From Candidatus Sulfotelmatobacter sp. (GTDB taxonomy: Bacteria; Acidobacteriota; Terriglobia; Terriglobales; Acidobacteriaceae), in NCBI GenBank assembly GCA_030041475.1, contig JASHNU010000080.1, forward strand, positions 61,025 to 125,024: a stretch of DNA of 64,000 nt, given 5' to 3'. This document shows, in pieces, positions 58,917 through 64,000 of this stretch. The position numbers and the translations under genes are program-made. The stretch's first letter is position 1, and every line of letters begins with the position of its first letter. The notes under the pieces are model-generated. The model did no database searches, was not told the origin of the DNA, and saw only the letters and a program-made list of their open reading frames with translations.

Positions 58917-59340
58917 GCAAGAGCGGAGCCCGCACTCGGATAAACTCGCGCCACTGCGTCCGTAGCTCACTGCGGTAAACAACATTAGGACCATCGCTAG
59001 CAGATTCGCCGTTACGGCATGTCCATTTGCCGATTGGTCAGTACTCCAAGAAGAGGCATCAAAAAAAGGATCCGGCCGCGATGAACTGGTCAAAACACAT
59101 CCGCCATAGATGCCGCGCGATACGCGTTGCTCCAAGAACACCTGTTCCACGTGATCGGCTCCCCGATTTCTGACTGCACCGAGTACAGCCAACATGTTTA
59201 TGTGTAAAAAAAGCTGATTGCCCGGACCTCAATCAATCGCTCCGTCGTGGCTTCGACGGCCTTTCCCAAGCTTTCGACTTCGAGAGCCTTATTACGTTGG
59301 TTATCTAGGGTGCGATTACGCTCGCCGCTACAGTGCTTGC
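58917..59340. other. Intergenic region without recognised features
   Basis: 424 bases between the membrane protein gene and the PilZ gene. No gene, RNA or repeat was recognised. The only visible signal is a TACAGT box (59329-59334) ending 6 nt before the next start codon. Confidence 0.35.
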
Positions 59341-60030
59341 ATGACACTTTCCTCGATGGTGGTTTCCCGCGATTGGCAGGAAGTCAGTGTTCTGGAATGC
59401 ATCATGAGCAGCCTTCACATGGATGTTGCGATCGAAGAAGAACCGCAGCGCGCCATGGTCCGGCTGAACAAGTCGAAAATCGACGCCCTCATCGTGGATT
59501 GCGATCTCCACGGCAGTTCGCAGTTCCTGCGCGAACTGCAGCGCCAACTGCAAAGTAAAGAGAGGCGGCCCAAGACCGTTCCGCTGGTCATCATGGGCGG
59601 GCCGGGCTGCAACTATCGGCTGGACGATACCGGCGCACTGTTCGCCTTCGCCAAACCGATCTCGGTGGAGCAGGCGGTGCGCACGCTCTCGGCGGCGCGC
59701 AACATGATTCTCGACGGACGCCTGCGTTACCATCGCGCCGGCCTGGAAGTTCCGGTCGCGCTCAAGGGCAAAGGCAGCAAGGGAAAAGACGCAGTGTTGG
59801 TCAACATCAGCCAGGGTGGGATGCAGATTCACACGCACAATCCCATCGAAATCCAGCAACCCCTGCACATCGCTTTCGACCTGCCGGGCGCCAAGTCGAA
59901 GCTGAAGGCACAGGGGGAAGTGGCCTGGCAGGATCAGCGCGGAAACATGGGCATTCGCTTCCTGAAGATTGCTTCGCGGCAAGAGCGTGTGCTGCAGCTG
60001 TGGCTGGCGCAGCAGTTCCTGGCAAATTAA
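59341..60030 (+). CDS. Receiver-like plus PilZ domain protein
   Basis: 229 residues from ATG 59341. The first 115 residues have a receiver-like order (SMVVSRDWQEVSVLECIMSS, IDALIVDCDLHGSSQFL, PLVIMGGPG, FAFAKPISVEQAVRTL) with the central Asp kept in IVDCDLH. The second half is PilZ (GRLRYHRAGLEVPVAL, VLVNISQGGMQIHT, GEVAWQDQRGNMGIRFLKI). The PilZ basic motif is weak (RYHR). TACAGT ends 6 nt upstream of the ATG. The two domains could couple phosphorylation to c-di-GMP output, but the receiver is not certain. Confidence 0.78.
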   Translation: MTLSSMVVSRDWQEVSVLECIMSSLHMDVAIEEEPQRAMVRLNKSKIDALIVDCDLHGSSQFLRELQRQLQSKERRPKTVPLVIMGGPGCNYRLDDTGALFAFAKPISVEQAVRTLSAARNMILDGRLRYHRAGLEVPVALKGKGSKGKDAVLVNISQGGMQIHTHNPIEIQQPLHIAFDLPGAKSKLKAQGEVAWQDQRGNMGIRFLKIASRQERVLQLWLAQQFLAN

Positions 60031-60074
60031 GGCGGCGGTTGACGCCCCGTTAACTGACTCCGACACCGTGAACG

Positions 60075-60941
60075 CTAGCGGAAGCGGGCGTTCTTCATCT
60101 CTTCTTCCTCCTCCAGGTGATAGCCCGCGAGGCGCGCCAGGCGTGCGCCGGGGCTTGATCCTCCAAACAGTTTGAAGAATCCCCAATACAAAGCAGCCAC
60201 TAGAATTGCAGCTCCAGCGGTCAGTGCGAACGGCCATTTGGGAAGTTCGCGAGTTACGCTCAAAAAGATCAGAGCAAACAGCAGCAGGCCGGCCACGATG
60301 GCGAGCAGGTTGATGGTCCAAGCCAGGCTGCGTCCGGATAGCGGTTGCGAGAGCCAATCGAGCGCAGGCGCAGGCTCAGGCATCTCGGCCGCGGTCGGTT
60401 GCGGGCGAACGCCATTGTTCCGGTCGCCACTGCGCGCTTGACCCCGGCTCGTATGCTCTGGCTCATGACGCAAGGGCAGTTCGATGACCTTGACGGGATC
60501 GCCGGACACGATGAGCCCGTCGTTTTCAGCGCGAACATCGAGTGAGGATCTGGGCTGTAGTCGACCATCCCATGCGGGCGGATCGAGCTGGGAATGCAGC
60601 GAGATGCCTTCGAGCAGATTGCTGAAAATCCACTCGTCGATTTGCCGTGCCATGCGCGGGGGCAGGTCGAGAAAACGAATGCCACACTGTCCGGAGAAAG
60701 TCGCCCACACGACTTCCCCGCGAGTTTCCACGCGCAGACGGGGATGACGCAACTCGAAGCGCACGCGCATCTGCTGCCGCGGGCGCACGGCTGCCACCAA
60801 CTGCACGGCGATACCTTCGTGACTAATATTGCGGATGATTCCGCCGTTGGCCTGGTCGAGTGTGACGTAGGTCAGCGTGTGCAGTTCATGCCGATGGCGA
60901 ACCCGCGCTTGTCGCGCGGATAATCCCACGTCCATAAACAC
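60075..60941 (-). CDS. PilZ-domain protein with C-terminal membrane helices
   Basis: 288 residues. PilZ domain at about 15-115 (RHRHELHTLTYVTLD, IIRNISHEGIAVQLVAAVRP, GEVVWATFSGQCGIRFLDL). A long polar linker is followed by two helices (WTINLLAIVAGLLLFALIFL, FALTAGAAILVAALYWGFFK) and a short Glu-rich cytoplasmic tail. It converges with another PilZ gene, ending 45 bp from it. It is probably an inner-membrane c-di-GMP effector; the partner is unknown. Confidence 0.82.
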   Translation of the reverse strand: MFMDVGLSARQARVRHRHELHTLTYVTLDQANGGIIRNISHEGIAVQLVAAVRPRQQMRVRFELRHPRLRVETRGEVVWATFSGQCGIRFLDLPPRMARQIDEWIFSNLLEGISLHSQLDPPAWDGRLQPRSSLDVRAENDGLIVSGDPVKVIELPLRHEPEHTSRGQARSGDRNNGVRPQPTAAEMPEPAPALDWLSQPLSGRSLAWTINLLAIVAGLLLFALIFLSVTRELPKWPFALTAGAAILVAALYWGFFKLFGGSSPGARLARLAGYHLEEEEEMKNARFR

Positions 60942-61132
60942 CGCCTTGGAGAAATCGCCGGTGGTCGAGCCGCTATTTTCGCAATGTTATCCCGCGCGAA
61001 TCCAAAAGAATGAGTGACTGCAGAGGTTCGGGATGAAGGCGTGGGGAAGCACAGGCAGCCTTACCGAAGGACATGTCCAAGGGGGCACCCCCAGGTAATT
61101 GCATACCTCCCTACAGACCCGTTAACTTACAG

Positions 61133-63652
61133 ATGAAGTGTGTCCTGATGGCACCGACCACCTCTAAGCCGGACATGCCCGGGAGTAGTGCGCACGCAGG
61201 AGCAGGCGTGCCGGAGAGTGGTGTGTCTGAGCACGGCGTACCGGCATGGCCTCGCGAGCAGAGCGGGGCGGAGACTTCGTCGCTTGGACAATTCGTCGCC
61301 GGGTCGGATCATTCCTCGGCCAGCCCCTCGCCCAAGCCCTCGCAACGCGACGCCCTGCAGGCGCTGCTGGCTTTTTCGGCGCTGCATCAGCAGGTGCGCC
61401 ACAGAAAGGCTCTCGCGGCGAGGCATAAAGGATTTGACGCCGCACCGGCTGCTGAGTTTGAAGAACAGGAGCAGTTCATCCTCGATGAAGTGCTGCAGCT
61501 GGTTGCCGAGCGGGCAGTCGCCATTACAGGAGCGGACGGCCTGGCAATCGCGCTGGCGGAAAACGATGAGATCGTTTTGCGCGCCGCAGCCGGCACGGTG
61601 CGACCGGACATCGGGCAACGCATCGACCGCGACTCGGCATTTTCTGGGGCCTGCTTCCGCACTGCGCAGATCATCAACTGTGACGATACCGAAGTCGACC
61701 CGCGTGTGAATCTGCAGGCTTGCCGGAAACTGGGCGCGCGCTCCATGGCGGCCGTGCCGTTGTGCGGCCGGCGGAGGGTGATTGGGCTGCTCGAGGCGTT
61801 TTCCTCGTGGCCATTCGCCTTCAATGACAGCGACATACGCAACCTGAGCCTGCTCGCGGAGCTTGTGCTGGGCGCGCTGAAGCCAGAGGATGAGGATCGC
61901 TTCGCACAGTCGGCGCAGGTCGCTGCGACGAAGCTCGAAGCGACAACCCCAAAAGCCGCCTCAAAACCGGCTGTCGTGCCAGTGGTTCCTCCGCCAGTTC
62001 CAGTTGTGCCCGTTTCCAAGGCAGAAGTTCCGAAGGTTGCAACTCTGCCGGCGAAGCCCGTGGCCCCACCGATCCCCCAGATTGCGAAGCCAGAACCTCC
62101 GAAGCTGGCCACCGCTGCTGCGCCGATTCTCGACCTGCCGAAGCCGGCTGACAAAGTTGCCGCGTCGGAAGCCGCGGTCGCGGCAGCAAAACCGGCAGCG
62201 CTGAAAATCTCGCTTACGCTGCCGGAACCTGAGACCCGCAGGCCGGCTATGCTGGTGCTGCTGGTTTGCATTGTCGTTGCCGCCGCGTTTGCCGGCGGAG
62301 TGTGGTGGAAAGTGGGGACGGCGCAACTGGCTCACGTCGCACTGCTGAGCGATAGAGTCACGAAACCTGCGGCGCCGGCCCCATCGCAAAGTGCAACAGC
62401 GGCCACGGCAGGCAAGTCTGCAGCCGGCACCGCCGCCAGTCTAGACGTGACTTCCGACGAGACTGAGCTTTATTCTCCGGCCACCCCTCAGGAATTGTCG
62501 AAGTTTCCGCTCATCTCGGGCATTCGGCACTGGTCGTCAGTGGACTCGACTACGGTGGTGCTGGACCTGGAAGACCAGGTGCAATATGAGGCTCACCGGC
62601 TCGCGAGTCCGAACCGTATCTATTTCGACTTGCATGACACGCAGCTGTCGCCCGATCTCGCCGGCAAGACGATTGATGTCGGCGATGCGCTGCTCAACCG
62701 CGTTCGCGTGGCGCAGCCTGTGGCGGGAATGACCCGCATTGTGCTCGAGACTAAAGCCGACTGGAATTTTTCCGTCAGCCTTGAGCCGAACCCATACCGC
62801 CTGGTGATGGAAGTCAGTAAAGTTGGAGTGACGCCGAAAACCGCGGTGAATCTGTTCCCGAATGCAACTGAAAACAAGCTGGCGATCATCGTTCCACCGC
62901 CGACGAAAGAAGACATGCAGCTGCGGGCACGCGTGCCCAGGATGCGCGTCGTAGTCGACGCCGGACATGGCGGGTGGGACCTAGGCACGGTTGGCCGCCG
63001 CGGCCTGCTGGAAAAGGATCTGGTGCTTGAGATCGCGCAGCGGCTGGACAAATTGCTGGAGAACCGGCTGGGATGGGAAGTGATCCTGACGCGCGATGAC
63101 GATAACTACATTCCGCTCGACCAGCGCGCCGATATCGCCAACCAGGCGCAGGCGGACCTGTTCGTCTCGGTCCATGCCAACTACAGCGACCTGCCTTCGG
63201 CCCGCGGCGTGGAGACTTACTACACGAACTCGTTCTCGGCGCCGGGATCGAAAGAGGCCGGCCCGAAAGAGCCGGGCGCAAAGAATGTCGCCGGCGCTGG
63301 AGTTGGGGCGAAGAACTCGATCGCGCCAACGCTCTCGCCGGCGGACTTGCATGAGCGCATCGAGCAGTCGCGGCGTCTGGCGGCGAGCGTGCAGCGGTCT
63401 CTATATGGCACGCTCTCGACGCAGAATCCCGGGCTGCGCGACCGCGGCGTGAAAGAAGCCGGATTCGTGGTGCTGACCGAAAGCGCCATGCCGGGAATTC
63501 TGGCGGAAGTTTCGTTCGTCTCGAGTCCCACCGACGAGCAGAAGTTGCGCTCCGACGGTTACCGCGAAGAAATCGCCGAGGCGCTGTACAAGGGCATCGC
63601 GCGGTACGCGGTGTCGTCGAAGGGCGTAAAGCTGGCCAGTGCGGGGAAATAG
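61133..63652 (+). CDS. GAF-TM-AMIN-amidase: N-acetylmuramoyl-L-alanine amidase with cytoplasmic sensor
   Basis: 839 residues (834 if starting at ATG 61148). A GAF-like domain (about 105-250; FSGACFRTAQIINCDDTEVD, MAAVPLCGRRRVIGLLEAFS) is followed by a Pro/Ala-rich linker and one transmembrane helix (about 370-393, MLVLLVCIVVAAAFAGGVWW). An AMIN domain (about 460-560) and a zinc amidase_3 domain (about 600-835) come next. Catalytic residues are in VVVDAGHGGWDLG, GLLEKDLVLEI, FVSVHANYS and ILAEVSFVSS. It should cleave the peptide from MurNAc in the periplasm. The GAF fusion is unusual for this family and suggests signal-controlled cell-wall hydrolysis. Confidence 0.88.
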   Translation: MKCVLMAPTTSKPDMPGSSAHAGAGVPESGVSEHGVPAWPREQSGAETSSLGQFVAGSDHSSASPSPKPSQRDALQALLAFSALHQQVRHRKALAARHKGFDAAPAAEFEEQEQFILDEVLQLVAERAVAITGADGLAIALAENDEIVLRAAAGTVRPDIGQRIDRDSAFSGACFRTAQIINCDDTEVDPRVNLQACRKLGARSMAAVPLCGRRRVIGLLEAFSSWPFAFNDSDIRNLSLLAELVLGALKPEDEDRFAQSAQVAATKLEATTPKAASKPAVVPVVPPPVPVVPVSKAEVPKVATLPAKPVAPPIPQIAKPEPPKLATAAAPILDLPKPADKVAASEAAVAAAKPAALKISLTLPEPETRRPAMLVLLVCIVVAAAFAGGVWWKVGTAQLAHVALLSDRVTKPAAPAPSQSATAATAGKSAAGTAASLDVTSDETELYSPATPQELSKFPLISGIRHWSSVDSTTVVLDLEDQVQYEAHRLASPNRIYFDLHDTQLSPDLAGKTIDVGDALLNRVRVAQPVAGMTRIVLETKADWNFSVSLEPNPYRLVMEVSKVGVTPKTAVNLFPNATENKLAIIVPPPTKEDMQLRARVPRMRVVVDAGHGGWDLGTVGRRGLLEKDLVLEIAQRLDKLLENRLGWEVILTRDDDNYIPLDQRADIANQAQADLFVSVHANYSDLPSARGVETYYTNSFSAPGSKEAGPKEPGAKNVAGAGVGAKNSIAPTLSPADLHERIEQSRRLAASVQRSLYGTLSTQNPGLRDRGVKEAGFVVLTESAMPGILAEVSFVSSPTDEQKLRSDGYREEIAEALYKGIARYAVSSKGVKLASAGK

Positions 63653-63686
63653 AGAATCCCGCTTTGCCGACTCCTCGCACAGCGCA

Positions 63687-64000
63687 CTACTTTTGACCCG
63701 CTCCACTCTCCTTCACATAACTCGCACTGAACGTGCCTTTACTGCGGGCGATCGGCAGCAGCGTGGGATAGAACTCGACGAACGTTGTATCAACCGCCGC
63801 GTGCTCCGCGTGGCAACTGTAGCAAGCCATGTCGGTTGCGACCATCTTGGCAGTCTTTGCATCGTCGAAGATGAAGAACGCCCACTTGCCGGGAAAGCGC
63901 GATTCATCCTTCACGTGCACCTCCCGCCCCATAACCTCGGTGCTCTGGTAGTTCCCTTTCTGATTGATGGAACCTTTGCCCTCAGCCATCCGGCCTTCGA
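63687..64000 (-). CDS. Cytochrome P460-family protein (partial, 5' end outside the window)
   Basis: The visible C-terminal part of about 103 residues is typical of P460 proteins. KGSINQKGNYQSTEVMGREV and WAFFIFDD are followed by the c-type heme motif CYSCH (CxxCH) and HAAVDTTFVEFYPTLLPIA. P460 hemes carry an extra Lys cross-link. The frame has no stop before the window edge, and the apparent Met at 63989 is internal to the family domain, so the gene continues beyond 64000. Role in hydroxylamine or NO chemistry is a family possibility only. Confidence 0.9.
   Translation of the reverse strand, partial: EGRMAEGKGSINQKGNYQSTEVMGREVHVKDESRFPGKWAFFIFDDAKTAKMVATDMACYSCHAEHAAVDTTFVEFYPTLLPIARSKGTFSASYVKESGAGQK

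Noticed and set aside
59305..60357. Minus-strand open frame of 350 codons
   Set aside because: Runs against the PilZ gene at 59341 and into its neighbour; no recognisable domain.
1..64000. tRNA/rRNA genes, CRISPR arrays, complete insertion sequences, prophage or defence islands
   Set aside because: No TpsiC-like GGTTCGAATCC context with a foldable cloverleaf, no regularly spaced direct repeats, and no transposase, integrase or phage structural gene was recognised on either strand.

Overview
The window looks like a chromosomal segment of an acidobacterium (Acidobacteriota, probably the Terriglobia/Koribacter side). This is inferred from the mix of genes: two large BBP2-type porins with N-terminal coiled coils, a Ser/Thr kinase fused to a periplasmic propeller, several secreted or lipidated proteins with Ser/Gly-rich N-termini, PilZ proteins, BshB1, cytochrome P460 and GC-rich codon use. 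No rRNA, tRNA, CRISPR array, complete IS or prophage is visible. The DNA is ordinary, mostly housekeeping chromosome.

Layout. 1-5.4 kb: a LysR regulator convergent with a sulfite-reduction/siroheme operon on the minus strand (sir, precorrin-2 dehydrogenase, cobA, APS reductase cysH). In front of this operon lies what reads as a complete transcription attenuator: a promoter, a 30-residue leader peptide with nine Cys codons, mutually exclusive RNA arms and an intrinsic terminator. 5.5-9.9 kb: secreted GH38 alpha-mannosidase and ROK sugar kinase, translationally coupled. 10-14.6 kb: secreted proteins and an anti-sigma kinase/STAS pair. 15-16 kb: hemerythrin and PilZ. 16-21.5 kb: glycosyltransferase, MFS transporter, QueF, DHH phosphoesterase, Fur with a Fur-box palindrome. 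21.7-28 kb: penicillin-acylase-family enzyme, propeller lipoprotein, homocysteine methyltransferase/MTHFR fusion, XseB. 28.3-34.7 kb: degenerate receiver, polyprenyl synthase, fluoride riboswitch-crcB-DUF190, CPBP protease, BshB1, YceI, O-methyltransferase, MBL hydrolase. 34.7-41.2 kb: hpt, GAF-GAF-SpoIIE phosphatase, lysA, nadK, tlyA, yebC. 41.4-47 kb: a probable selenoprotein of the peroxiredoxin-like (PRXL2/SelU) family with in-frame UGA, a Ser/Thr kinase and two adjacent 2OG-Fe(II)-oxygenase-like proteins. 47-58 kb: purQ, two porins, a DCC-motif protein, a large unknown protein and a PHP hydrolase-GT4-outer-membrane-lipoprotein-like operon. 58-64 kb: membrane protein, two PilZ proteins, a GAF-TM-AMIN-amidase and a partial cytochrome P460.

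Cross-cutting themes. Sulfur and thiol metabolism recurs (APS/sulfite reduction under cysteine attenuation, homocysteine methylation, bacillithiol deacetylase, selenocysteine redox protein). A second theme is translation initiation: at least ten genes have a -10-like hexamer ending only 6-10 nt before the start codon, which suggests widespread leaderless mRNAs. Two dispersed intergenic repeat families are also present. All calls are from reading the sequence; no database search or folding program was run.
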